Shown here: positions 8,970 to 16,911 of the stretch, in pieces
How the letters are laid out: each line of letters starts with the position of its first letter
Position numbering within the stretch: position 1 is the first letter of the stretch
NCBI RefSeq assembly: GCF_042432445.1
Contig: NZ_JBHLXE010000108.1
Span: forward strand, 1-64,000
Source of the DNA: Thorsellia kenyensis
GTDB lineage: Bacteria > Pseudomonadota > Gammaproteobacteria > Enterobacterales > Thorselliaceae
Reading direction: 5' to 3'
DNA: 64,000 bases
Notes under the pieces: model-generated
The model's database searches: none
Told to the model about the DNA's origin: nothing
Seen by the model: only the letters and a program-made list of their open reading frames with translations
Program-made: the position numbers and the translations under genes

Positions 8970-8977
8970 TCATTTTT
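8960..8977 (+). repeat. 18-bp inverted repeat, left arm
   Basis: TGTTTATAACTCATTTTT is the exact reverse complement of positions 9296-9313. The arms enclose four of the five DnaA boxes. Confidence 0.75.
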
Positions 8978-9013
8978 ACTATTAAATTTCAATAACTTAA
9001 ACTTGTTTTTATC

Positions 9014-9022
9014 TGTGTATAA
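9014..9022 (-). other. DnaA box
   Basis: TGTGTATAA on the plus strand is TTATACACA on the minus strand, a perfect match to TTATNCACA. Confidence 0.8.
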
Positions 9023-9038
9023 CAAAGGAATTACACAT

Positions 9039-9056
9039 ATATTTCATGTTTATAAC
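9039..9056 (+). repeat. 18-bp inverted repeat, second left arm
   Basis: ATATTTCATGTTTATAAC is the exact reverse complement of 9304-9321. Its TGTTTATAA core differs from a DnaA box by one base, so it could also act as a weak DnaA site. Confidence 0.75.
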
Positions 9057-9064
9057 AGTTATTT

Positions 9065-9073
9065 TTATCCACA
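9065..9073 (+). other. DnaA box
   Basis: TTATCCACA, the highest-affinity consensus form. Confidence 0.85.
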
Positions 9074-9092
9074 TACTAAAAAAATGTTAAAG

Positions 9093-9101
9093 TTATCAAC
9101 A
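9093..9101 (+). other. DnaA box (variant)
   Basis: TTATCAACA, one base from consensus. It follows the box at 9065 in the same orientation, 28 bp start to start. Confidence 0.65.
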
Positions 9102-9253
9102 TAAAATCGAACTGGTTACTGACAAGTTGTACATACATTTTTTGATTAACTTTTAATAAGTCTAATTTTAAAAAAATTTTAATTTAAAAGATGTGAGTAA
9201 ACTATGTATTCAGTTGTTATTAAGTTGTTTAAAAAATTAAAGCTATTTGTTCA

Positions 9254-9262
9254 TGTGAATAA
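9254..9262 (-). other. DnaA box
   Basis: TGTGAATAA on the plus strand gives TTATTCACA on the minus strand, a match to TTATNCACA. Confidence 0.75.
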
Positions 9263-9295
9263 ATAGCTTGGTTATCCCTATCATTTACACAGCTA

Positions 9296-9321
9296 AAAAA
9301 TGAGTTATAAACATGAAATAT
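9296..9321 (-). repeat. Right arms of both 18-bp inverted repeats (overlapping)
   Basis: 9296-9313 pairs with 8960-8977, and the overlapping 9304-9321 pairs with 9039-9056. One right-hand element is therefore complementary to two separate left-hand elements, sharing the GTTATAAACA core. Confidence 0.75.
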
Positions 9322-9358
9322 TTTACTTAAGTTAATGAATTTAAAATTATATTAAAGT

Positions 9359-9367
9359 TTATCCACA
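9359..9367 (+). other. DnaA box
   Basis: TTATCCACA, perfect consensus, the box closest to mnmG. Confidence 0.85.
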
Positions 9368-9810
9368 GAAAAAAATTAACTAATAATAAAAAAAATAAAA
9401 AAGAAAAAACCTTTTTAATAAATACGTTAAACATTTCGTGAAATTGAATATAAAATCTGCAATTTTTACTAGCAATAGAATGTCTATATAATTTTAAAAA
9501 TATTTACTATAAAAAAATCACTTAGTAAAGTAACTTAATGAATTTAAAGTAATAATAGAATAAAAGGTACTTAAACCAATTAAATTAAAATATTAGAAAT
9601 GTTGTTTAGATAACAAAAAAATCTTTAATATTAACTCTGTATCTTTTTATAGTTAAAACTCATCTTTTAAATCTAAAAATAGAATAAAAATTCACTTTAA
9701 AGTAAAGCCATATTTGGTTATGATAAACAGTTAACTTAACTTAATTTTTAAAATTTAAATGGGATATTTATAAATACCATTTTTAGAAAGGTTTATACCA
9801 AGGATTACGT

Positions 9811-11721
9811 ATGTATTATCCAGAAAAATTTGATGTCATTGTTGTTGGTGGAGGTCATGCAGGCACAGAAGCCGCAATGGCAAGCGCAAGAATGAACTTA
9901 AATACATTATTATTAACTCATAATATTGATACATTAGGCCAAATGTCATGTAATCCTGCTATTGGTGGGATTGGGAAAGGTCATCTTGTAAAAGAAATTG
10001 ATGCTATGGGTGGTTTAATGGCTAAAGCTATTGATCATTCTGGCATTCAATTTAGAATTTTAAATAGTAGCAAAGGGCCTGCTGTACATTCTACTCGCGC
10101 ACAAGCAGATAGAGTGCTTTATAAACAATACGTTCGTCAAGCATTAGAAAATCAAAAAAACTTATCTTTATTTCAACAACCTGTAGATGATTTGATTATT
10201 GAAGGAAATAAAGTAACAGGAGTGAAAACCCAAATGGGTGTTATTTTTACTGCTAAAACCGTTGTTTTAACAGTAGGGACATTTTTAGATGGAAAAATCC
10301 ATATTGGTATGGAAAATTATAGTGGTGGGAGAGCTGGTGATCCTCCTGCAATAACGTTATCTAGAAGATTGAGAGACTTAAATTTAAGAACGGATAGATT
10401 AAAAACAGGAACACCGCCTAGAATTGATGCAAGAACAATTGATTTTAGTCAGTTGGGTATTCAAGGAGGAGATGATCCTTTACCCGTTTTTTCATTTATG
10501 GGTAAACGTGATGATCATCCAAGACAAATTCCTTGTTACATAACACATACAAATAATAAAACTCATGATGTAATTAGAGCAAACCTAGATAGAAGTCCAA
10601 TGTATGCAGGAATTATTGAAGGTGTAGGTGCAAGATATTGCCCATCAATTGAAGATAAAATCATGAGATTTGCTGATAAAGATTCACACCAAGTTTTTTT
10701 AGAACCTGAGGGATTAACAAGTAATGAAATTTATCCTAATGGAATCTCAACAAGTTTACCATTTGATGTACAATTACAAATTGTCAGATCATTACCAGGC
10801 TTAGAAAATGCTTATATAATGCGACCTGGTTATGCTATTGAATATGACTATTTTGATCCTAGAGATTTAAAACCTTCACTAGAAAGTAAATTCATTGAGG
10901 GGTTATTTTTTGCTGGGCAAATTAATGGTACTACAGGGTATGAAGAAGCAGCTGCACAAGGGTTAGTAGCGGGTATAAATGCAGCTAGAATGGTACAAGG
11001 AAAAGATGCTTGGATTGTAAGAAGAGATCAAGCGTATATTGGTGTTTTAGTAGACGATTTATGCACTTTAGGAACCAAAGAACCATACAGAATGTTTACT
11101 TCAAGGGCTGAATATCGCTTAATGTTGCGTGAAGACAATGCTGATGAAAGATTAACGCCTATTGCCTATGAAATGGGGCTCATAAATGAAAATAGATGGG
11201 CAAGATTTAATATAAAAATGGAAAAAATTGAGGCTGAAAAAGCACGAATTAAATCTATAATGATTCACCCTTCTATGAAAGATATAGAGACATTTAATCA
11301 ACTTTTATCAGCGCCACTTACTAAAGAAGCGACGGGCGAAGAGTTACTTAGAAGACCAGATTTAACTTATAATAAATTAACAAGTCATCATTATTTCTCT
11401 CCATCAATCAATGATACTGAAGTTGAACTACAAGTTGAAATTCAAGCTAAGTATCAAGGTTATATTGTAAGACAGAAAGAAGAAATAGAGCGACATGAAA
11501 GGAATGAGAACACTGCATTACCTTTAGATATTGACTATAACGATATTAAAGGTCTTTCAAAAGAAGTTATTAGCAAACTTAATGATCATAAACCAGTATC
11601 TATTGGTCAAGCATCAAGAATATCAGGTATTACACCTGCAGCAATATCAATTCTTTTGGTTTGGCTAAAAAAAAATGGGTTGTCTAGAAAGTTAAAAGAT
11701 GAGTCATTAGATAATAAATAA
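9811..11721 (+). CDS. mnmG: tRNA uridine-5-carboxymethylaminomethyl synthase subunit MnmG (GidA)
   Basis: FAD-dependent partner of MnmE that installs carboxymethylaminomethyl groups at wobble U34 of tRNAs. The 636 residues fit the family (E. coli 629). The N-terminal dinucleotide fold is VIVVGGGHAGTEAAMA at about residues 9-24, followed by GQMSCNPAIGGIGKGHL and, mid-protein, the TGTPPRI block; the C-terminal helical domain that binds MnmE is complete. AAGGA lies upstream of the ATG. It is the first gene right of the predicted origin and probably cotranscribed with rsmG, as in the classical gidA-gidB pair. Confidence 0.98.
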   Translation: MYYPEKFDVIVVGGGHAGTEAAMASARMNLNTLLLTHNIDTLGQMSCNPAIGGIGKGHLVKEIDAMGGLMAKAIDHSGIQFRILNSSKGPAVHSTRAQADRVLYKQYVRQALENQKNLSLFQQPVDDLIIEGNKVTGVKTQMGVIFTAKTVVLTVGTFLDGKIHIGMENYSGGRAGDPPAITLSRRLRDLNLRTDRLKTGTPPRIDARTIDFSQLGIQGGDDPLPVFSFMGKRDDHPRQIPCYITHTNNKTHDVIRANLDRSPMYAGIIEGVGARYCPSIEDKIMRFADKDSHQVFLEPEGLTSNEIYPNGISTSLPFDVQLQIVRSLPGLENAYIMRPGYAIEYDYFDPRDLKPSLESKFIEGLFFAGQINGTTGYEEAAAQGLVAGINAARMVQGKDAWIVRRDQAYIGVLVDDLCTLGTKEPYRMFTSRAEYRLMLREDNADERLTPIAYEMGLINENRWARFNIKMEKIEAEKARIKSIMIHPSMKDIETFNQLLSAPLTKEATGEELLRRPDLTYNKLTSHHYFSPSINDTEVELQVEIQAKYQGYIVRQKEEIERHERNENTALPLDIDYNDIKGLSKEVISKLNDHKPVSIGQASRISGITPAAISILLVWLKKNGLSRKLKDESLDNK

Positions 11722-11733
11722 ATAAATAAATAA
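11713..11733 (+). repeat. AAAT tetranucleotide tract over the mnmG stop codon
   Basis: Four perfect AAAT units plus partial units cover the mnmG stop (TAA at 11719-11721). Because the repeat unit contains the stop in the reading frame, slippage downstream of the stop would not change the protein. Confidence 0.7.
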
Positions 11734-11758
11734 CTTTTTTATTGTTATTGGAGTCACT

Positions 11759-12376
11759 GTGCAGGAAAAATTAAAGACGCTTATAAATGAGGCGCGTATT
11801 GAAGCGACAGATTCCCAAATTAATTTATGGATCGAGTATGTTCAACTTTTGGATAAATGGAATAAAGCATACAACCTAACTTCAGTAAGAAATCCTTTAG
11901 ATATGCTTAATAAACATATCTTGGATAGTCTATTAGTTACCCCTTTTTTAAAAGGCAATAAAATAATTGATGTAGGAACAGGACCTGGATTACCAGGGAT
12001 TGTACTGGCTATTTTTTTTCCTGAAAAAAATTTTGTTTTATTAGACAGTTTAGGTAAAAGAATCAGATTTTTGAAAGAGGTAATATTAAAGCTAGAGTTA
12101 AACAACGTAGAAATTGTTCAATCAAGGGTTGAAGAGTTTAGACCTAATGAATTATTTGACAGCGTAATAAGTAGAGCATTTGCTTCTTTAAAAGATATGA
12201 TAACTTTATGTTCTCATCTTCTTGATGAAAATGGAACTTATTATGCAATGAAAGGCTTATATCCAGAAGATGAAATAGAGGCCATCTTTGCATTAGGGTT
12301 TCATGATTTAATAACAAAAGACTTAACTTTTTCCGCTAGTGACGTAAAAAGGCATCTTGTTATGATAAAAAAGTGA
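11759..12376 (+). CDS. rsmG: 16S rRNA (guanine-527-N7)-methyltransferase RsmG (GidB)
   Basis: SAM-dependent methyltransferase acting on G527 of 16S rRNA; loss of this enzyme gives low-level streptomycin resistance in other bacteria. The 205-residue length is normal (E. coli 207). The SAM motif is IIDVGTGPGLPGIVLAI, with LLDSLGKRIRFL binding the ribose, and the family block VISRAFASLKDM. The start is GTG at 11759, five bases after GGAG (11750-11753). It lies 37 bp downstream of mnmG and before the atp operon, the arrangement seen in E. coli. Confidence 0.97.
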   Translation: MQEKLKTLINEARIEATDSQINLWIEYVQLLDKWNKAYNLTSVRNPLDMLNKHILDSLLVTPFLKGNKIIDVGTGPGLPGIVLAIFFPEKNFVLLDSLGKRIRFLKEVILKLELNNVEIVQSRVEEFRPNELFDSVISRAFASLKDMITLCSHLLDENGTYYAMKGLYPEDEIEAIFALGFHDLITKDLTFSASDVKRHLVMIKK

Positions 12377-12574
12377 TTAAGTCACTAAAAATAACAAAAA
12401 GTTATTCAAATTTCTTCAAAAAAAAGTCATAATAGAAGTTAAAGTAAATTTATGTTAGTTTTAAAGTAAAAATCAAAAAGTATATCTATGCTTAAATCGA
12501 AAAAATTATCACTGACTTAGAGCATTATGTACTTATAAAAAATATTTTTTTGGCAATAGAGGATATCTCGCATA

Positions 12575-12931
12575 ATGGTTAAGCCATTTGTTTTAAAGGA
12601 AGTAGGAATTAATTTTTTATTATCCTTTTTGGTTTCATGCGTGGTGTTTTTTTTTGACATCAATAGTGCATGGGCTTTGTTGTTAGGGGCTCTTGCTTAT
12701 AACCTACCTAATGGATTAAATATCTTGATAGGCTGGGGATATGATAAACAACAATATATGTTTAAAGGAATAGCATTGAATCTTTTTTTTGCTATGATGT
12801 TTAAATATATTATTGTTATTTTTATTTTTGTATTAAGTATCAGTTATTTAAAACTCCCTTTTTTTCCTCTTATGTCAGGGTATTTTTTAGGGCTGATATT
12901 CCAAGTTGGTTATAGTTTGTTTGTTACTTAA
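12575..12931 (+). CDS. atpI: ATP synthase accessory protein AtpI
   Basis: Small membrane protein encoded first in F-ATPase operons and thought to assist c-ring assembly or Mg2+ handling; not part of the finished enzyme. The 118 residues contain four hydrophobic segments, as expected for AtpI (E. coli 126 residues), with the short conserved polar segment ANLPNGLNI-like region seen here as ALAYNLPNGLNI. Sequence conservation in this family is low, so the call rests on topology, length and position directly ahead of atpB. An AGAGGA ribosome site lies upstream at about 12556. Confidence 0.88.
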   Translation: MVKPFVLKEVGINFLLSFLVSCVVFFFDINSAWALLLGALAYNLPNGLNILIGWGYDKQQYMFKGIALNLFFAMMFKYIIVIFIFVLSISYLKLPFFPLMSGYFLGLIFQVGYSLFVT

Positions 12932-12989
12932 TCAATTACATTTTTGATGTGTTTTATTATTAATATTTGAATATAAAGGTTGCTTAACT

Positions 12990-13787
12990 ATGTCTTCTGT
13001 CATTGAAACGCCTCAAGATTATATTGAACATCATCTCAGTCATTTAAATCTAAGCGCTGAAGGTTTGAATGTTGGAGATGCTACTTTTTGGTCTATAAAT
13101 TTAGACTCAATGTTCTTTTCTATTTTTACTGGCTTACTTTTTTTAATTATTTTTAGAGCAGTCGCAAAAAAGGCAACTTCAGAGGTTCCTGGTAAATTAC
13201 AGTGTGCTATAGAAATGATTGTCGGATTTGTCGATAACAATGTTAAAGACATGTATCGTGGAAAAAGTAAGTTGATAGCTCCTCTCGCTTTGACTGTATT
13301 TGTCTGGGTTTTATTGATGAATGCATTAGACTTAATCCCTGTCGATTTTATACCGCATTTGGGTACTTTAGCTGGATTACCAGCATTGAGAATTGTACCT
13401 ACTGCTGATGTAAACGTGACTATGTCTATGGCTTTTGGCGTATTTTTCCTAATTATTTTTTATAGTATAAAAATGAAGGGAATTTTAGGCTTTACTAAAG
13501 AATTGACGTTACATCCATTTAACCACCCAGTTTTTATTCCTATCAACTTAGTTCTTGAATTAGTTGCTTTAATCTCTAAGCCTATTTCATTAGGACTACG
13601 TTTGTTTGGAAACATGTATGCGGGTGAGTTAATCTTTATCCTTATTGCAGCCCTTTTACCTTGGTGGTCTCAGTGGTTGTTAAGCTTGCCTTGGGCTATA
13701 TTTCATATTTTGATTATAACCCTTCAAGCATTTATCTTTATGGTGCTCACGATTGTTTACTTATCAATGGCGTCTGAAGAACATTAG
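12990..13787 (+). CDS. atpB: F0F1 ATP synthase subunit a
   Basis: Membrane stator subunit that forms the two proton half-channels next to the c-ring. The 265 residues carry five to six membrane segments. The essential arginine is in SLGLRLFGNMYAGE at about residue 205, and the C-terminal helix has the conserved LQAFIFMVLTIVYL. The N-terminus (SSVIETPQDYIEHHLSHL) resembles E. coli AtpB. It sits 58 bp after atpI. Confidence 0.97.
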   Translation: MSSVIETPQDYIEHHLSHLNLSAEGLNVGDATFWSINLDSMFFSIFTGLLFLIIFRAVAKKATSEVPGKLQCAIEMIVGFVDNNVKDMYRGKSKLIAPLALTVFVWVLLMNALDLIPVDFIPHLGTLAGLPALRIVPTADVNVTMSMAFGVFFLIIFYSIKMKGILGFTKELTLHPFNHPVFIPINLVLELVALISKPISLGLRLFGNMYAGELIFILIAALLPWWSQWLLSLPWAIFHILIITLQAFIFMVLTIVYLSMASEEH

Positions 13788-13905
13788 ATATAAATCGCTG
13801 TTATTTTGAAATTGTTTTATTAACATTTTAAAAAACGACGGTTTAATTTTTTTGTGGTTTTTTTGTAGTTTTTTATTTTAACTTTAACATTTATTGGAGA
13901 TTTTC

Positions 13906-14151
13906 ATGGATACTATTTATTACGTTGTTGCTGTTATGCTTGGTTTAGCGTCTGTTAGTGGTGCTATTGGTATCGCTATTGTTGGCTCAAAATTTATAGA
14001 AGGTTCAGCTCGTCAACCTGACTTAGTCCCTTTACTTCGTACACAATTCTTCATTGTAATGGGTCTTGTCGATGCTATTCCTATGATTACAGTGGGTATT
14101 GCACTTTATGTTCTTTTCGTTATCGCACCAGGATTCGTACCTGTAGCTTAA
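13906..14151 (+). CDS. atpE: F0F1 ATP synthase subunit c
   Basis: Ring-forming proteolipid of 81 residues with two transmembrane helices; the proton-carrying carboxylate is Asp56 in GLVDAIPM. The polar loop RQPDLVPLLRTQ is canonical, and there is no Na+-site pattern. The start at 13906 is chosen because GGAGA (13896-13900) precedes it. Helix 1 reads GAIGIAIVGSKF where E. coli has GAAIGIGILGGKF: two of the packing glycines are replaced by Ala and Ser, an unusual deviation in a highly conserved stretch. Confidence 0.97.
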   Translation: MDTIYYVVAVMLGLASVSGAIGIAIVGSKFIEGSARQPDLVPLLRTQFFIVMGLVDAIPMITVGIALYVLFVIAPGFVPVA

Positions 14152-14259
14152 TACAAGTAAAAGCAAAATTTAAATTTGTATTAAGTTGGATCAGATAATG
14201 CCAATGCATTATATGAATTTTTGGAATTTGTAAAGTAACGATTAATGAGGTAGTGCCTT

Positions 14260-14730
14260 GTGGATATAAATTTAACCATCCTCGGACAAGCCGTCTGTTT
14301 CGTCCTTTTCGTTCTTTTTTGTATGAAGTTTGTATGGCCACCAATCATTGGGGCTATAGAAAAACGTCAAAAGGAAATTGCTGATAGTTTAGCTTCTGCT
14401 CAACAAGGTAAACAAGAAATGGAGCAGGCTAAGGCTGAAGTGTCTGGGCAGATTAAACAAGCTAAAGAAGAAGCTTTAGCTATTGTTGAACTTGCAAATA
14501 AGCGTCGCTCTCAAATTATTGAGGAAGCTCAATTAGAAGCTGAAAAAGAGCGTAGTAGAATACTACAACAAGCTCAAGCAGAAATTGAAGCAGAACGTGT
14601 TAAAGCGAGAGATGAACTTCGCAAAAAAGTGGCTCTTTTGGCTATTGCTGGTGCTGAAAAAATCATTGAGCGTTCAATTGATGAATCAGCGAACAGTGAT
14701 ATCGTCGACAAAATTGTTGCTGAACTTTAA
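14260..14730 (+). CDS. atpF: F0F1 ATP synthase subunit b
   Basis: Peripheral stalk subunit of 156 residues: one N-terminal membrane helix (ILGQAVCFVLFVLFCMKFVW) followed by a long charged coiled coil rich in Ala, Glu, Lys and Gln, ending NSDIVDKIVAEL as in E. coli. The start is GTG at 14260 with GAGG upstream at 14247; E. coli atpF also uses GTG, so this start is well supported. It lies 108 bp after atpE. Confidence 0.97.
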   Translation: MDINLTILGQAVCFVLFVLFCMKFVWPPIIGAIEKRQKEIADSLASAQQGKQEMEQAKAEVSGQIKQAKEEALAIVELANKRRSQIIEEAQLEAEKERSRILQQAQAEIEAERVKARDELRKKVALLAIAGAEKIIERSIDESANSDIVDKIVAEL

Positions 14731-14744
14731 GGGAGATTGGGCGT

Positions 14745-15296
14745 ATGTCTGATTTAATAACTATAGCCCGGCCTTATGCTAAAGCTGCTTTTGAATTTGC
14801 CAATGAAAAACAACTGGCTGGTGATAATAACGCAATAGCTCATTTTGAATCTATGCTTCTTTTTGCTTCTGAAGTGGCAAAAAATGATGATATAGCCAAA
14901 ATGCTGACAGGCTCTCTTTCATCAGAAGAGTCAGCAAATTTGTTTATTAAAATTTGTGGCGATACGCTTTGTGATTCTGGTAAAAACTTAATTAAAGTCA
15001 TGGCAGAGAACCGTCGCTTACTCGCCTTACCAGAAGTATTTACTGAATTTGAACGCTTGAAAAAAGAGAGCGAAGGTTTAATCGATATAGAAGTCATTTC
15101 TACTAGTGAATTAAATTCCTCTCAACAAGAATCAATTAAAAATGCAATGGAAAAACGTTTATCTTGTAAAGTTAAACTCCATAGCAAAATAGATGCTTCT
15201 TTAATAGGTGGCCTAGTAATTAGGGCTGGTGATTTAGTCATAGATAGTAGTATTCGTGGGCGATTAAATCGTCTGACCGATGTCTTACAGTCTTAA
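14745..15296 (+). CDS. atpH: F0F1 ATP synthase subunit delta
   Basis: Cytoplasmic stator subunit joining the b dimer to the top of the alpha3-beta3 head. The 183 residues start SDLITIARPYAKAAFEFA, the standard N-terminal helix, and end with the domain containing IGGLVIRAGDLVIDSSIRGR. It is 14 bp downstream of atpF and 12 bp upstream of atpA, tightly packed in the operon, with GGGAGA as ribosome site. Confidence 0.97.
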   Translation: MSDLITIARPYAKAAFEFANEKQLAGDNNAIAHFESMLLFASEVAKNDDIAKMLTGSLSSEESANLFIKICGDTLCDSGKNLIKVMAENRRLLALPEVFTEFERLKKESEGLIDIEVISTSELNSSQQESIKNAMEKRLSCKVKLHSKIDASLIGGLVIRAGDLVIDSSIRGRLNRLTDVLQS

Positions 15297-15308
15297 GGGG
15301 ACTGAAGT

Positions 15309-16850
15309 ATGCAATTGAATTCCACAGAAATTAGTGAACTGATTAAGCAAAGAATTGCTCAGTTCAATGTCGTGAGTGAAGCACGCCATGAGGGAACCAT
15401 TATTTCTGTAAATGATGGCATTATTCGTATTCATGGTTTAGCTGATGTTATGCAAGGGGAGATGATAGCTCTCCCAGATAATCGTTATGCAATTGCCCTT
15501 AATCTTGAAAGGGATTCTGTAGGTGCAGTTGTAATGGGTCCTTACGCTGATCTAGCAGAAGGAATGAAAGTACAATGTACAGGTCGTATTTTAGAAGTTC
15601 CGGTAGGTCGTGGACTTTTAGGACGTATTGTTGATACATTAGGACAACCTATTGATGGCAAAGGGCCCATCCAGAATGATGGCTTTTCACCTGTCGAAGT
15701 AATAGCGCCTGGTGTTATTGATAGACAATCAGTTGATGAGCCTGTACAAACAGGTTATAAATCTGTTGATGCTATGATTCCGATTGGTCGTGGTCAACGT
15801 GAATTAATAATCGGTGATAGACAAACAGGTAAAACTGCTTTAGCAATTGATGCAATAATTAATCAAAGAGATTCTGGGATTAAATGTATCTATGTTGCTA
15901 TTGGACAAAAAGCATCAACCATCTCTAATGTGGTTCGTAAATTAGAAGAGCATAATGCTTTATCAAACACTATCATTGTAGTTGCTTCTGCTTCTGAGTC
16001 AGCTGCTCTTCAATACCTAGCACCTTATTCCGGTTGTGCTATGGGTGAATATTTCCGTGATCGTGGTGAAGATGCGCTAATTGTTTATGATGATCTATCT
16101 AAACAAGCAGTAGCTTATAGACAAATATCACTTCTTCTTCGTCGTCCACCAGGACGTGAAGCTTTCCCTGGTGATGTATTCTATCTTCATTCTCGTTTAC
16201 TTGAGCGGGCAGCTCGTGTAAATGCCGATTATGTTGAGAAGTTTACCAAGGGTGAAGTAAAAGGTAAAACTGGTTCATTGACGGCATTACCAATTATTGA
16301 AACTCAGGCAGGTGATATTTCTGCATTTGTTCCAACCAACGTAATTTCAATTACTGATGGACAAATATTCTTTGAAACTAACTTATTCAACTCAGGTATT
16401 CGTCCTGCAGTCAATCCAGGTATCTCGGTTTCACGTGTTGGTGGCGCTGCACAAACTAAAATCATCAAAAAATTATCAGGTGGTATTAGAACAGCACTAG
16501 CCCAGTATCGTGAATTAGCTGCATTTGCTCAATTTGCATCAGATCTAGACGATGCTACACGTAAACAACTTGATCATGGTCAAAAAGTGACTGAGTTGTT
16601 AAAGCAAAAACAATATGCGCCAATGTCTGTTTCAAGACAAGCCATTTTGCTCTATGCAGCAGAAAAAGGATTTTTAGATGATATTCCTGTTGAAAAAATT
16701 GTTGCTTTTGAAGCCGCTTTGATGCATTACATTGATACAGCTCATTCTGATTTTATGGCTGAGATTGATAAAACAGGTAATTATAACGATGAAATAGAAA
16801 ATCAATTTAAAGAGATTATTTCATCTTGTAAAAAAACATCTAATTGGTAA
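15309..16850 (+). CDS. atpA: F0F1 ATP synthase subunit alpha
   Basis: Non-catalytic nucleotide-binding subunit of the F1 head; 513 residues, identical in length to E. coli AtpA. The Walker A loop is GDRQTGKTALAID at about residues 169-181, and the arginine finger region lies in GIRPAVNPGISVSRVGGAAQ. The N-terminal beta-barrel starts MQLNSTEISELIKQRIAQF. It is followed by an intercistronic stem-loop (16856-16878) before atpG. Confidence 0.99.
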   Translation: MQLNSTEISELIKQRIAQFNVVSEARHEGTIISVNDGIIRIHGLADVMQGEMIALPDNRYAIALNLERDSVGAVVMGPYADLAEGMKVQCTGRILEVPVGRGLLGRIVDTLGQPIDGKGPIQNDGFSPVEVIAPGVIDRQSVDEPVQTGYKSVDAMIPIGRGQRELIIGDRQTGKTALAIDAIINQRDSGIKCIYVAIGQKASTISNVVRKLEEHNALSNTIIVVASASESAALQYLAPYSGCAMGEYFRDRGEDALIVYDDLSKQAVAYRQISLLLRRPPGREAFPGDVFYLHSRLLERAARVNADYVEKFTKGEVKGKTGSLTALPIIETQAGDISAFVPTNVISITDGQIFFETNLFNSGIRPAVNPGISVSRVGGAAQTKIIKKLSGGIRTALAQYRELAAFAQFASDLDDATRKQLDHGQKVTELLKQKQYAPMSVSRQAILLYAAEKGFLDDIPVEKIVAFEAALMHYIDTAHSDFMAEIDKTGNYNDEIENQFKEIISSCKKTSNW

Positions 16851-16855
16851 TTGAG

Positions 16856-16878
16856 TGATACGCCTATACGGCGTATCA
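16856..16878 (+). promoter_or_regulatory. Intercistronic stem-loop between atpA and atpG
   Basis: TGATACGCC (16856-16864) and GGCGTATCA (16870-16878) form a perfect 9-bp stem with a 5-base TATAC loop. No T-run follows, so it is more likely an mRNA stability or translation element than a terminator. Confidence 0.6.
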
Positions 16879-16911
16879 ATATTATTTATTTAGTCTTAAG
16901 GATAGGCAATT

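Larger units (their letters stand above)
8725..9810. other. oriC: Predicted chromosomal replication origin (oriC) region
   Basis: A 1.09-kb gene-free block, far more AT-rich than its surroundings, lies between glyQ (leftward) and mnmG (rightward). It contains five 9-mers that fit the DnaA-box consensus TTATNCACA or the TTATCAACA variant, a T-rich tract suited to unwinding, inverted repeats built on GTTATAAA, and a second A-rich tract at 9371-9420. mnmG (gidA) flanks oriC in E. coli and many gammaproteobacteria. Gene direction switches from minus to plus across the block, as expected for bidirectional replication. I found no GATC site in it. The core is probably 8911-9420. Confidence 0.85.

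Noticed and set aside
12377..12574. Attenuator before atpI
   Set aside because: Only a 5-bp AGTGA/TCACT hairpin without a T-run is present; it may overlap the atp promoter region, but no element could be defined.
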